A stretch of 64,000 bases of DNA from contig CALGRX010000021.1 in assembly GCA_937880755.1 (NCBI GenBank), forward strand, positions 62,001 through 126,000, read 5' to 3'. The first letter of the stretch is position 1. Every line of letters starts with the position of its first letter. The DNA is from an uncultured Clostridia bacterium (GTDB taxonomy: Bacteria > Bacillota > Clostridia > Christensenellales > UBA3700). Under the pieces are notes generated by a model, which saw only the letters and a list, made by a program, of their open reading frames with translations, did no database searches and was not told where the DNA came from. Shown in pieces: positions 1 to 8,778 of this stretch. The translations under genes and the position numbers were made by a program.

Positions 1-88
1 GAGCACCGAAACCAAAGACGGATTGCTACCTAAGTTTATGACCGAAGCAGACAAAGAATCTTATATCAAGGCTAACCCTGCAGAATAA
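1..88 (+). CDS. C-terminal end of an unidentified protein (partial)
   Basis: An open frame entering from the left edge (reading from base 2) runs 28 codons to a TAA at 86-88. It is followed 18 bases later by a strong hairpin terminator, as expected for the end of a real gene. The visible tail is polar (it ends KANPAE) and too short to assign a family. The upstream part lies outside the window. Confidence 0.6.
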   Translation, partial: STETKDGLLPKFMTEADKESYIKANPAE

Positions 89-106
89 TATCCAAGCGTT
101 AGTTTT

Positions 107-140
107 CACCGACGGATCTTCCGTCGGTGTTTTTTTGTTT
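107..140 (+). terminator. Intrinsic terminator of the partial gene
   Basis: A perfect 10-bp stem (CACCGACGGA / TCCGTCGGTG) with a TCT loop is followed by a run of seven T, then GTTTTTG. Confidence 0.9.
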
Positions 141-269
141 TTGTACAGTCAATACTAATTGGTGAATAGGAGTAGACGTAATACGCGAATTGTTTGATTG
201 ACGAAAAAGTGCAATATTCGTTGCAAAGTTATTAATTGAGATAAAGCGATAAATAAATATGTAAAATAT

Positions 270-298
270 TTGAAAAATTACGTCCTATATGCTATAAT
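270..298 (+). promoter_or_regulatory. Promoter of the NSS transporter gene
   Basis: TTGAAA at 270-275, a 17-bp spacer and a perfect TATAAT at 293-298, 30 bases before the ATG. The remaining 140-269 is AT-rich and holds nothing else I recognise. Confidence 0.75.
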
Positions 299-328
299 CA
301 ATACATTACACTTGTATTTGGAGGAATT

Positions 329-2038
329 ATGGCTAAAAAGAGAGATTCTTGGGCGAGTCGTGCCACCTTTATTTTTGCGGCTATCGGCTCGGCGGTAGGT
401 CTTGGAAACGCGTGGAGATTCCCCGGCTTGGCGGCTATGCACGGCGGCGGAACCTTTTTGTTGGTATATTTCTTAGCAATGTTTATCCTTGGCTGGCCAC
501 TTCTTATGATGGAGATTTCTATCGGTCGTAAGATGCAACACGGTGCTCCCGGGGCGTTTAGAGGTCTTAACAAAAAGGCTGAATTCGTAGGCTGGGCGGC
601 AGTTGCCAACGCATTCGTAATCGTAACCTACTACGCGGTAGTATTGGCGTGGATTTTGGTGATGATTGTCAAGTCGTTCAAGCTTGGCGGACTCACTTCG
701 GAAGAAGCGGGTGGTTTGTTTTTTGGCGAAGCATTGCAGTATCAACCAATTTCAAACGGAGCGGGTGCTTTCGATATTCCGGGCGGACTTTTCGTAGCGC
801 TGATTATTGCTTGGGTAGCAATATATTTGTGTATTCGTAAAGGTGCTCATAGCGCAGGAAAAGTCGTGCCTTTTACCGTCATTATCCCCGTTGTTTTGCT
901 GATAATCTTGGCTATCAACGGTATGGTCAAAGATTTTGGCAACGCTTCGGGTGCGGGACTTAAGCAGTTCTTTATTCCTGACTTTAGCAAACTCGGCAAT
1001 AGCGGTCTTTGGATAGACGCTTTCGGACAAGTATTCTATAGTCTGTCGATAATGATGGCTATCATGATTGCTTACGGCTCTTTCGTCAACAAAAAGAGCG
1101 ATATCATCAAGGATACCTTGATTATCGCCGTCAGCGATATGGCAATAAGCGTGCTTGCGGGTATAGTTTTGTTCACCACCCTTAGCGGAACGGGAATGCT
1201 CGAGAGTTATATTGCCAATCCATCGGGCGGTATCGGAACTGCATTCGTCGTATATCCTCAAGCTATGGTTATGTTGTCGAGTAGCGCGGCTTTCAATAGC
1301 TTTATCGCATTTTTGTTCTATATGACTCTATTGACGCTAGCTATAGACAGTGCTTTCTCTATAGTAGAAGGTGTTGCAACATCTATCAGCGATAAGTTTA
1401 AGCTTGATCCTCGCAAGACTCGTTTGACGACTTGTCTTTGTGCGGCTTTGGTATCCGTGCTCTATATCACCAAGGGCGGTATTGAATGGCTCGATATCGT
1501 GGATAAATGGGCTAATTCGTTCAGTTTGATTCTCGTAGGTATCATAGAGTGTATCGTGGTAGGTTGGTTCTTCAAGACGAGCAAAGTCAGGGACGAACTC
1601 AACCGTACCGCAACGACAATCAAAATCAAGAGCGGATACGATTGGATAATCAAAATCGTTGCGCCTTTATTGCTCGGCGGGTTGTTTGTATGGAATCTCA
1701 TTGACACTATCAAGAGTTACGGTGGAGAAGGCGGAGGCTACGGCGGTTATCCTATTTGGGCGCAAGTGATTGCAGGTTGGCTCGTGTTTATTGCGGTGTT
1801 CGTAATAGGTATCGTCTTGCAACTCGTCACCAATCATAGCAAAAAGTTTGCTATGCTCGAAAACGACTACAAGGTTTGGGACGATATGCACGACGAGGAG
1901 ATAGAAGAACTCGTCAACGAGGGCGTTGAGGAAAGCGAGGCAGAGGCTATCGTGCTCAATTCGGCAGTAGAAGAAGCCCCAAGCGGGGAGAGCGCCGTTG
2001 TGGCGGAAGAAATACCAAACGATACCGACGCTCAGTAA
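329..2038 (+). CDS. Sodium-dependent transporter, NSS/SNF family
   Basis: 569 aa membrane protein of the sodium:neurotransmitter symporter family, which imports amino acids or related solutes with Na+. The N-terminus carries the family signature: the first helix reads AIGSAVGLGNAWRFPGL, with the unwound GLGN-WRFP segment that binds Na+ and substrate, followed by a run of GGG-containing helices. About 11-12 hydrophobic segments are visible to residue ~505. After that comes an acidic tail of ~60 residues rich in E, A and V with no recognised domain. The ATG follows GGAGGAATT at good spacing. The gene stands alone between its own promoter and terminator, so the context gives no hint of the substrate. 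Confidence 0.93.
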   Translation: MAKKRDSWASRATFIFAAIGSAVGLGNAWRFPGLAAMHGGGTFLLVYFLAMFILGWPLLMMEISIGRKMQHGAPGAFRGLNKKAEFVGWAAVANAFVIVTYYAVVLAWILVMIVKSFKLGGLTSEEAGGLFFGEALQYQPISNGAGAFDIPGGLFVALIIAWVAIYLCIRKGAHSAGKVVPFTVIIPVVLLIILAINGMVKDFGNASGAGLKQFFIPDFSKLGNSGLWIDAFGQVFYSLSIMMAIMIAYGSFVNKKSDIIKDTLIIAVSDMAISVLAGIVLFTTLSGTGMLESYIANPSGGIGTAFVVYPQAMVMLSSSAAFNSFIAFLFYMTLLTLAIDSAFSIVEGVATSISDKFKLDPRKTRLTTCLCAALVSVLYITKGGIEWLDIVDKWANSFSLILVGIIECIVVGWFFKTSKVRDELNRTATTIKIKSGYDWIIKIVAPLLLGGLFVWNLIDTIKSYGGEGGGYGGYPIWAQVIAGWLVFIAVFVIGIVLQLVTNHSKKFAMLENDYKVWDDMHDEEIEELVNEGVEESEAEAIVLNSAVEEAPSGESAVVAEEIPNDTDAQ

Positions 2039-2063
2039 TAGCAAAATATCAGCAAATAAGACT

Positions 2064-2095
2064 AAGACACGCTATCAAACGGCGTGTCTTTTTTT
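2064..2095 (+). terminator. Intrinsic terminator after the NSS gene
   Basis: 9-bp stem AAGACACGC / GCGTGTCTT with a 9-nt loop, followed by five T. Confidence 0.85.
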
Positions 2096-2151
2096 GCTAA
2101 AACGCCTCTAAACCAATGCGAAAAATATGCAAGAATAATAAGACGTATTTG

Positions 2152-2180
2152 TTGACAATAATACCCTATGAGAGTAATAT
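2152..2180 (+). promoter_or_regulatory. Promoter of the AEC permease gene
   Basis: TTGACA at 2152-2157, 17-bp spacer and TAATAT at 2175-2180. It overlaps the upstream in-frame ATG at 2168, which therefore cannot be the start of a message made here. Transcription would begin about 2187, only a few bases before the ATG at 2192. Confidence 0.6.
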
Positions 2181-2191
2181 GTAAGAGAATT

Positions 2192-3127
2192 ATGGAACTG
2201 TTTTTGATAACTTTGACAACGGTAGGCATAATGCTTGCCTACGCAATACCGGGGTTCGTCACCGTCAAGACGGGGATAATCAAGCCTCAAGCAATTTCGG
2301 CTTTTGCCGTCATCTTGATGTACGTTTGTCAGCCTTGCTTGACGATATACTCGTTGACTAGGGTAGAGTATAGCCCCGACGTCTTCGTTAGAATGATGAT
2401 ATTCCTTGCGTTCACCTTCGTTTTGCAAGCCGTCGTGCTGGGCGTATACTACATTATTTTTAGAAAAAAGCAAGACGACGTGGCGGTGAGAATATCCAAC
2501 GTGGCAGTGGCATTCGGCAACGTGGGATTTTTGGGTGTACCGCTACTCGAGAGTATCTTCCCGGACAATCCCGAGGTCCTCGTATATTCTACGGCTTTTT
2601 TGATAGGTATGAACTTGCTCGGTTGGACTTTTGCTTCGGCAATCATCACTCGCGACAAAAAACACGTATCTCTCAAAAAGGCGATTTTCAACCCCGCCAC
2701 CGTGGGCTTGATAATAGGTTTGCCGTTGTTCTTTACGGGCGTCAAGATGCCGGCGCAGTTGGACTCCATGATTACTTTGCTAGGCAAGATGACTACTCCT
2801 CTATGTATGCTCATTATGGGCATGCGCCTTGCCGTCAATAGTCCGAGGTCGGTATTTTGTCGTCCTATGCAGTACGTTGTGGTAGTATTTAAGCAAGTGG
2901 TTTTTGGGCTTATCGCGCTATTGCTCGTATGGTTTTTACCGTTGCCGACGTACTTCAAAGAGACGATGTTTATTCTTGCTTGCACTCCCGTTGCCAGCGT
3001 CGTGCTCAACTTTGCCGAGATGCTTGGGGAAGGACAAGAGACGGCTGCCAACCTCGTCTTGCTGGGTACTACGTCGTCGATTATCACTATTCCTATGATG
3101 ACGCTCATCTTGACGGCGTTGAATTAG
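2192..3127 (+). CDS. AEC family permease (auxin efflux carrier type)
   Basis: 311 aa from the ATG at 2192. A longer version from 2168 would add eight codons but overlaps the promoter. The protein is hydrophobic throughout with about 10 predicted helices in two halves, and has the AEC-type patterns GFVTVKTGIIKP near the N-terminus and AFGNVGFLGVPLLES around residue 110. Bacterial AEC proteins are secondary transporters of dicarboxylates such as malate, or of amino acids; the substrate here is unknown. The gene lies alone and converges on rubrerythrin, sharing a terminator. A weak AAGAG sits just upstream of the ATG, but most of it precedes or overlaps the predicted transcription start. Confidence 0.85.
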   Translation: MELFLITLTTVGIMLAYAIPGFVTVKTGIIKPQAISAFAVILMYVCQPCLTIYSLTRVEYSPDVFVRMMIFLAFTFVLQAVVLGVYYIIFRKKQDDVAVRISNVAVAFGNVGFLGVPLLESIFPDNPEVLVYSTAFLIGMNLLGWTFASAIITRDKKHVSLKKAIFNPATVGLIIGLPLFFTGVKMPAQLDSMITLLGKMTTPLCMLIMGMRLAVNSPRSVFCRPMQYVVVVFKQVVFGLIALLLVWFLPLPTYFKETMFILACTPVASVVLNFAEMLGEGQETAANLVLLGTTSSIITIPMMTLILTALN

Positions 3128-3163
3128 AAATATATAATAAGTCAATACTTATCGGCAAAAAAT

Positions 3164-3197
3164 AAAAAATCGCATCTATCTTAAGATGCGATTTTTT
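3164..3197. terminator. Bidirectional terminator between AEC permease and rubrerythrin
   Basis: Stem AATCGCATCT / AGATGCGATT with a 6-nt loop, flanked by A-rich sequence on the left and T6 on the right, so it can serve both converging genes. Confidence 0.85.
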
Positions 3198-3208
3198 GTT
3201 AGTTTTGA

Positions 3209-3745
3209 TTAATAGTTTTTTGCTCTAACTTGGAAGTAAGCTTGCGGATGAGCGCATACGGGACAAACTTCGGGAGCTGTCTTGCCGTAATGAATGTGTC
3301 CGCAGTTAGTGCAATGCCATTCTACTTCTTCGTCTTTGGCGAAGACTTTGCCGTTTTGCAAGTTGTTGAGAAGAGCCATGTATCTTTCTTCGTGTTCTTT
3401 CTCTATTTTTGCTACGCCTTCAAACATATTGGCAATTTCTTCGAAGCCTTCTTCTCTAGCCTCTTTGGCGAAGGTAGCGTACATATCCGTCCACTCGTAG
3501 TTTTCGCCCTCGGCAGCGGCTTTGAGGTTGTCCGCAGTAGAGCCGATGCCGCCGTTGATGATTTTGAACCACAATTTTGCGTGTTCCTTTTCGTTGTTGG
3601 CGGTCTCTTCGAACAATGCCGCTATTTGAACGTAGCCTTCCTTCTTTGCCTTAGAAGCAAAGTAGGTATATTTGTTGCGTGCTTGTGACTCGCCTGCAAA
3701 GGCGGTCATAAGATTTTGCATAGTTTTGCTATCTTTTAGTTGCAT
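3209..3745 (-). CDS. rbr: Rubrerythrin
   Basis: 178 aa, normal length for the family. Residues ~1-135 form the ferritin-like four-helix diiron domain with the Glu/His ligands in GESQARNKY, EETANNEKEHAK and EGVAKIEKEHEERY. Residues ~143-175 form a rubredoxin domain with two CxxC pairs (CTNCGH and CPVCAH). Rubrerythrins reduce hydrogen peroxide with electrons from NAD(P)H-linked rubredoxin systems and protect anaerobes in air. AAGGAGATATAT precedes the ATG. It is divergent from gyrB with its own promoter. Together with the superoxide reductase at 30950 it gives the cell a complete O2-derived detoxification path. Confidence 0.96.
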   Translation of the reverse strand: MQLKDSKTMQNLMTAFAGESQARNKYTYFASKAKKEGYVQIAALFEETANNEKEHAKLWFKIINGGIGSTADNLKAAAEGENYEWTDMYATFAKEAREEGFEEIANMFEGVAKIEKEHEERYMALLNNLQNGKVFAKDEEVEWHCTNCGHIHYGKTAPEVCPVCAHPQAYFQVRAKNY

Positions 3746-3772
3746 AATATATCTCCTTTTTCGTTTTTTAAT

Positions 3773-3801
3773 AATTTAGCACAGTCAAGGATTTTTGTCA
3801 A
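3773..3801 (-). promoter_or_regulatory. Promoter of rubrerythrin
   Basis: On the minus strand: TTGACA (3796-3801), 17-bp spacer and TAAATT (3773-3778), with the ATG 28 bases further on. Confidence 0.65.
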
Positions 3802-3886
3802 TATAGCTCGGGAAAATTTGTCAAAATTTTGCACGAAAATTCATTATAAAATACGAGCGCGATATACGTTATTTTGGTGCAAAGCC

Positions 3887-3915
3887 TTGCTATTTTTTTT
3901 GTAGAGTGTTATAAT
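3887..3915 (+). promoter_or_regulatory. Promoter of gyrB-gyrA
   Basis: TTGCTA at 3887-3892, a 17-bp spacer containing a run of eight T, and TATAAT at 3910-3915. Further TATAAT-like repeats follow to 3932. Confidence 0.65.
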
Positions 3916-3935
3916 AATTATAATATTATAATACT

Positions 3936-3955
3936 CGCACGCACGCGTGCGCATA
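3936..3955 (+). repeat. Alternating purine-pyrimidine tract in the gyrB leader
   Basis: Twenty bases of strict pyrimidine-purine alternation, mostly CG and CA/TG steps, containing the perfect 12-bp palindrome CGCACGCGTGCG at 3940-3951. It lies between the -10 box and the ribosome binding site of gyrB. Such sequences favour Z-DNA under negative supercoiling; whether this one does is unknown. Confidence 0.6.
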
Positions 3956-3965
3956 AGGAGAAAGT

Positions 3966-5885
3966 ATGGGCGAAGTAAAAAATAGTCGTTATACCCAAAA
4001 CGATATTCAAGTGCTCGAGGGCTTGGAACCTGTCAGGAAGCGTCCGGGCATGTACATTGGCTCGACTGACGAGAGAGGCTTGCATCACTTGGTTTACGAG
4101 GTCGTGGACAACGCTATCGACGAAGCTATGGCGGGCTTCTGCGACACGGTGGATATCGAGATAACCGCCGACGGAGCAGTGTCTGTACAAGACAACGGAC
4201 GCGGTATCCCTACCGGTATCATCGAGAAGGAAGGCAAGAGCGCGGTAGAAGTCGTACTTACCAAATTGCACGCAGGCGGTAAGTTCGGCGGTGGCGGATA
4301 CAAATTCTCGGGCGGTCTGCACGGCGTGGGTGTGTCTTGCGTCAACGCTCTCAGCGAGTGGCTCGAAGTAGAAGTTGCTCAAAACGGCGGACTGTACAAG
4401 ATGACCTTCAATAGAGGCGTGGCTCAAAGACCTCTTGCCAAGGTGGGCGAAACGCAGCGCCACGGTACCAAAGTAGTATTCTATCCCGACGGCGAAATTT
4501 TCGAAACGTTGGACTTCCAATATGACACCCTCAAACATAGATTGCAAGAGCTGGCATTCCTCAACAAGGGACTGCGCATCAACCTCAAGGACAGTAGACC
4601 TCTCAGAGAACAGTCGGAGTCTTTCTTCTACGAGGGCGGTATCGTTGAATACGTAGAGCAACTCAACAACAAGGGCGGTTTGCTCGAGAAACCTCTATAT
4701 ATCCAATCTATCAGCGACGACTACCAAGTCGAGATTGCAATGCAATACAACGACGGCTATTCCGAGACTATCTATAGTTACGCCAACAATATCAATACCC
4801 ACGAGGGCGGTACGCACCTAGAGGGGTTCAAGACTACGCTTACCAAGCTCTTCAACGACTACGGCACGACTCTCAAGCTTCTCAAGAATGAGGAAAAACT
4901 CAGCGGTGAAGATTGCAGAGAAGGACTTGTGGCAGTCGTAAGCGTCAAACTCGTTGACCCGCAATTCGAAGGACAGACCAAAGGTAAACTCGGCAATAGC
5001 TTTATGCGTGCCGTAGTTGCCAAAGCGTTTGGCGAAAAATTCGGTGAATTTTTGGAAGAAAATCCTAAGGACGCAAGAGAGATTATATCCAAGGCTATCA
5101 ACGCCAAAAAGGCGCGTGACGCCGCGAGAAACGCAAGAGATTTGACTCGTAGAAAATCCGTGCTCGAATCCACCACGCTCCCGGGCAAACTTGCAGACTG
5201 CTCCGACAAGGACCCACGCAAGTGCGAGATTTACCTCGTAGAGGGCGATAGCGCGGGCGGAACTGCCAAGACGGGTAGAGATAGAAGATTCCAAGCTATT
5301 TTGCCACTTAGAGGTAAGATACTCAACGTAGAAAAGGCAAGACTGCACAGAGTGCTAGAGAGCGAAGAAATCAAAAATATGATTACCACCTTCGGTTGCG
5401 GTATCAACGAAGAATGCGACGTGTCAAAACTCAAATACGACCGTATCATTTGTATGACCGATGCCGACGTGGACGGAAGCCATATCAGAATATTGCTCCT
5501 CACCTTCTTCTTTAGATTTATGAAGCCCGTCATCGAGCAAGGTCACGTGTATATCGCCAAACCGCCTCTATACAAGATTACCCAAAAGGGCTCTAAGATA
5601 GAGAAATATTGCTACAGCGACCAAGAGAGAGACGAATACCTCGAATATCTCAAGAGCATTGACAAGAAGGGCGAAATTCAACGTTACAAAGGTCTTGGCG
5701 AGATGGATAAAGAACAACTTTGGGAGACGACTATGGACCCCGAGACCAGAACTCTAATCAAGGTTACTATGGAAGACGCAGAGCGCGCGGACGACGTATT
5801 TTCATTGCTTATGGGTGACGAACCCGAGAGAAGAAGAGCGTTTATCGAAGAAAACGCAAACCTTGTCGAAGAACTCGACGTGTAA
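3966..5885 (+). CDS. gyrB: DNA gyrase subunit B
   Basis: 639 aa. Gyrase B provides the ATPase and part of the cleavage core of the enzyme that introduces negative supercoils. The N-terminal GHKL ATPase domain shows KRPGMYIGST, EVVDNAIDEA and the lid GGKFGGGGYKFSGGLHGVG. The transducer domain follows, and the TOPRIM domain has EGDSAGGTAKTGRDR and TDADVDGSHI. The C-terminus ends normally with the GEMDKEQLWETTMDP region. The 639 aa length is that of the short Firmicutes type, with no insertion domain or intein. AAGGAGAAAGT precedes the ATG. The gyrB stop lies 14 bases before the gyrA start, so the two are cotranscribed. Confidence 0.98.
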   Translation: MGEVKNSRYTQNDIQVLEGLEPVRKRPGMYIGSTDERGLHHLVYEVVDNAIDEAMAGFCDTVDIEITADGAVSVQDNGRGIPTGIIEKEGKSAVEVVLTKLHAGGKFGGGGYKFSGGLHGVGVSCVNALSEWLEVEVAQNGGLYKMTFNRGVAQRPLAKVGETQRHGTKVVFYPDGEIFETLDFQYDTLKHRLQELAFLNKGLRINLKDSRPLREQSESFFYEGGIVEYVEQLNNKGGLLEKPLYIQSISDDYQVEIAMQYNDGYSETIYSYANNINTHEGGTHLEGFKTTLTKLFNDYGTTLKLLKNEEKLSGEDCREGLVAVVSVKLVDPQFEGQTKGKLGNSFMRAVVAKAFGEKFGEFLEENPKDAREIISKAINAKKARDAARNARDLTRRKSVLESTTLPGKLADCSDKDPRKCEIYLVEGDSAGGTAKTGRDRRFQAILPLRGKILNVEKARLHRVLESEEIKNMITTFGCGINEECDVSKLKYDRIICMTDADVDGSHIRILLLTFFFRFMKPVIEQGHVYIAKPPLYKITQKGSKIEKYCYSDQERDEYLEYLKSIDKKGEIQRYKGLGEMDKEQLWETTMDPETRTLIKVTMEDAERADDVFSLLMGDEPERRRAFIEENANLVEELDV

Positions 5886-5899
5886 TGGAGGGAAGAGTT

Positions 5900-8470
5900 A
5901 TGGCTATCAAAAAAGATAACGACAATATCGACAACAAAAAAGATATAATGGAGATGCTCGCCGGCACGACTATCGAACACGTCGAAGTCGAGAGCGAAAT
6001 GAAGAAGTCCTTTATCGCCTACGCAATGGCGGTCAACGTGTCGAGAGCAATCCCTGACGTAAGAGACGGTCTAAAGCCCGTTCATAGAAGAATAATATAC
6101 GATATGAATGAGCTTGGTTTGACGGCGGACAAGCCTCACCGTAAGTGCGCTCTCATCGTCGGCGACGTGCTCGGTAAATACCACCCACACGGCGACAGCT
6201 CGGTATACGACGCGTTGGTAAGATTGGCGCAAGACTTCTCTATTAGATGTACCCTAGTAGACGGACACGGCAACTTCGGTTCGGTGGACGGCGACCCTGC
6301 GGCTGCTTATAGATATACCGAGGCGAGAATGAGCAAAATCGCCAACGAAATGATTAGAGATATCGACAAAAAGACGGTCGACTTCTATCCAAACTTCGAC
6401 GACACCAGAGAGCAACCTGTCGTGCTTCCTGCACGTTATCCTAACTTGCTCGTCAACGGTAGCGACGGTATCGCCGTAGGTATGGCGACCTCTATCCCAC
6501 CTCACAACCTCGCCGAAGTCATTGACGGTACTATCGCGTTGCTTGACGACCCTGACCTCGATATCGAGCAACTGATGGAATATATCCCTGCTCCCGACTA
6601 TCCTACGGGTGCGTACATTATGGGCGGTAGCGGAATCAAAAAGGCTTATAGAACGGGTAAAGGTAACTGCATAATCAGAGCAAAGACGGAGATAGAAGAG
6701 CATTCTAACGGCAAGTCGAGTATTATCATTACCGAGATTCCTTACCAAGTCAACAAGGCTAAGCTCATCGAGAGTATAGCAGACCTCGTCAAGCAAAAGA
6801 GAGTGGAGGGTATCAGCGATATCCACGAGTTGTCGGACAGAGAGGGTATGCGTATCGTCATCGACGTCAAAAAGGACGCCAACCCGCAAGTCGTGCTCAA
6901 TCTACTCTTCAAGCACACCCAACTGCAAGTGTCCAACTCTATGATTATGCTTGCGCTCGTTGACGGCACGCCTAAGGTGCTCAACCTCAAACAAATACTC
7001 GAAGAGTATATCAAACACCAAAAGTCCGTCATCACTCGCCGTACCCAATACGACCTCGATAAGGCTCAAGAAAAGGAGCATATCTTGTTGGGATTGGTCA
7101 AAGCGCTAGCCAATATCGACGAAGTTATCGCAACGATCAAGGCGTCGAGTGACCGTAACGTGGCAATAAGCAACTTGTGCGACAAGTTCGAGCTTAGCGA
7201 GCGTCAAGCCGTGGCAATACTCGAGATGAGATTGCAGAGATTGACGGCACTCGAAGTGGACAAACTCAAGAGCGAGCTCGAAGAATTGGAAAAGACTATC
7301 GCCGACCTCAAGGATATCTTGGCTAAACCTCAAAGAGTGGTGGATATCATCAAGACGGAAATGACGGAAATCAAAGAAAAGTACGCCGACCCTCGTAGAT
7401 CGGAGATCACTTACGACTACTCCGACCTCGATATCGAAGACCTCATCGAAGAGGAAGACGTCATCATCACCGCCACCCACAACGGCTATATCAAGCGTAT
7501 GCCTGTGGACGAATACAGAGCTCAAAGAAGAGGCGGCGTGGGCGTGTCGGCGCACAAAACCAAGGAAGAAGACTTCGTAGAGGACGTTATGGCTACTTCT
7601 ACTCACGACAACATTCTCTTCTTTAGCAATACGGGCAGAGTATATCGTATCAAGGGCTACCAAATCCCTGAGGCAAGCAGAAACGCTAAGGGTAGAGCAA
7701 TCGTCAACTTGCTCAACTTGGATGCGGGAGAGCAAATCAACAAGGCTATCCCCGTACCAAAGGGAAGTCAAGGCTATCTCATGATGGCTACCAAAAACGG
7801 ACTTATCAAAAAGACCGACCTCGGCGAATTCGATAGAATTCAGTCCAACGGCAAAATCGCTATCAACCTCGTTGACGGCGACGAACTTATCGGTGTACAA
7901 CTCACGAGCGGCGAAGACGAAATCATTATGGCTTCCAGCAGCGGTAAGTGCATAAGATTTAGCGAAAAGGACGTAAGACCTACGGGTAGAACCAGCCAAG
8001 GCGTCAAGTCTATCAATATAGATAAAGCCAAGGGCGAACACGTGGTAGATATGACCAAAGTCATAGAAGGTAGCGAAGTGTTGACCATTACCTCCAACGG
8101 CTACGGCAAGAGAACGGACATATCCGAATATACCTTGCAAGGCAGAGCGGGTAAGGGTATCAAAGCCGGCGTGCTCAACGATAAGACCGGCGATATAGTC
8201 AACCTAAAACTCGTCAATCCTGACACCGACGACGTGATGATTATAGCCGACAACGGCACGATAATTAGGGTAAGAGCCAACGAAATCTCCAAGATAGGTA
8301 GAAATACCCAAGGCGTCAAGGTTATGAGAATGAGGGACGAGGGCAACGTGGTATGCTTTACTATAGTGCCACACGCCGACGAAGAAGTCGAGGCAGAAGC
8401 AACAGAAAATCCACAAGTCGAGGCGACTGACACGACGGAAGTATCCGATCAACCAAACGTCCAAGAATAA
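5900..8470 (+). CDS. gyrA: DNA gyrase subunit A
   Basis: 856 aa. Gyrase A carries the DNA-cleaving tyrosine and the DNA-wrapping C-terminal domain. The active-site tyrosine is in AAYRYTEARM. The quinolone region reads KYHPHGDSSVYDALVRLAQ, keeping the usual serine and aspartate, so no classic resistance change is seen there. The C-terminal pinwheel begins with the GyrA box QRRGGVG, which marks this as GyrA rather than ParC, although the usual basic sixth residue is Val. I start at the ATG at 5900, behind GGAGGGAAGAG. An ATG at 5885 overlapping the gyrB stop has no binding site of its own. The tail after ~820 is acidic and low-complexity. Confidence 0.98.
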   Translation: MAIKKDNDNIDNKKDIMEMLAGTTIEHVEVESEMKKSFIAYAMAVNVSRAIPDVRDGLKPVHRRIIYDMNELGLTADKPHRKCALIVGDVLGKYHPHGDSSVYDALVRLAQDFSIRCTLVDGHGNFGSVDGDPAAAYRYTEARMSKIANEMIRDIDKKTVDFYPNFDDTREQPVVLPARYPNLLVNGSDGIAVGMATSIPPHNLAEVIDGTIALLDDPDLDIEQLMEYIPAPDYPTGAYIMGGSGIKKAYRTGKGNCIIRAKTEIEEHSNGKSSIIITEIPYQVNKAKLIESIADLVKQKRVEGISDIHELSDREGMRIVIDVKKDANPQVVLNLLFKHTQLQVSNSMIMLALVDGTPKVLNLKQILEEYIKHQKSVITRRTQYDLDKAQEKEHILLGLVKALANIDEVIATIKASSDRNVAISNLCDKFELSERQAVAILEMRLQRLTALEVDKLKSELEELEKTIADLKDILAKPQRVVDIIKTEMTEIKEKYADPRRSEITYDYSDLDIEDLIEEEDVIITATHNGYIKRMPVDEYRAQRRGGVGVSAHKTKEEDFVEDVMATSTHDNILFFSNTGRVYRIKGYQIPEASRNAKGRAIVNLLNLDAGEQINKAIPVPKGSQGYLMMATKNGLIKKTDLGEFDRIQSNGKIAINLVDGDELIGVQLTSGEDEIIMASSSGKCIRFSEKDVRPTGRTSQGVKSINIDKAKGEHVVDMTKVIEGSEVLTITSNGYGKRTDISEYTLQGRAGKGIKAGVLNDKTGDIVNLKLVNPDTDDVMIIADNGTIIRVRANEISKIGRNTQGVKVMRMRDEGNVVCFTIVPHADEEVEAEATENPQVEATDTTEVSDQPNVQE

Positions 8471-8475
8471 AGCAA

Positions 8476-8505
8476 AGTACCGAACGATGAGTTCGGTACT
8501 TTTTA
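8476..8505 (+). terminator. Terminator of gyrB-gyrA
   Basis: Perfect 10-bp stem AGTACCGAAC / GTTCGGTACT with loop GATGA, then TTTTT. Confidence 0.92.
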
Positions 8506-8545
8506 TCCAAAAATTATACGATTATTGATACAAAACGCCAATTTA

Positions 8546-8578
8546 GTGGAATAGCGATAGGGATTATCGCTATTCCAC
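8546..8578. repeat. 14-bp perfect inverted repeat in the post-gyrA gap
   Basis: GTGGAATAGCGATA at 8546-8559 pairs perfectly with TATCGCTATTCCAC at 8565-8578 around the loop GGGAT. It has no T run and is not a terminator. It opens a 380-bp gene-free stretch made largely of hairpins. Confidence 0.75.
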
Positions 8579-8583
8579 AACTA

Positions 8584-8745
8584 TATTTGCCTTTTGGCAA
8601 GTGATAGCCTAAAGGCGTGATATTTTGCTTACGCAAAGAGATATCTCTCTCTTTGAGAGAAGTTATGGCAAATATAATATAACTTTGACTAGAAGCCAAA
8701 ATATAACGCAAATCACTTACATATCACTTTTGCCGTGAGGCTAAA
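8584..8745. repeat. Fold-back array of short GCC/GGC hairpins
   Basis: A series of mini-hairpins: TTGCC-TTTT-GGCAA (8587-8600), GCC-TAAA-GGC (8607-8616), TTTGC-TTAC-GCAAA (about 8622-8637) and TCTCTC-TTT-GAGAGA (about 8645-8660). The spacer GTGATA recurs on the left (8601, 8617) and in inverted form, TATCAC, on the right (about 8722). ATATTTGCC at 8584 can pair with GGCAAATAT at 8668. This looks like a modular intergenic repeat rather than a gene; the open frame across it on the minus strand is an artefact of the repeats. Confidence 0.55.
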
Positions 8746-8778
8746 AAGATAACTTAATAGTCTTTTGTGGATAAGAAA

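Noticed and set aside
3936..3955. GCACGCGTGC palindrome as a transcription terminator or operator
   Set aside because: There is no T run after it, and the strict alternation better explains the symmetry.
4818..5348. Long antisense open frames inside gyrB, gyrA, ftsH, lacZ, hydA and other genes
   Set aside because: They mirror well-supported genes in the opposite strand, lack binding sites and match no family; they result from the GC-rich third positions of the real genes.
5885..5899. gyrA start at 5885 overlapping the gyrB stop
   Set aside because: The GGAGGGAAGAG needed for initiation lies within this extension, placing the start at 5900.
8514..8711. Minus-strand open frame of 65 codons in the gap after gyrA
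   Set aside because: Its translation only reflects the hairpin repeats, and it has no start signal.
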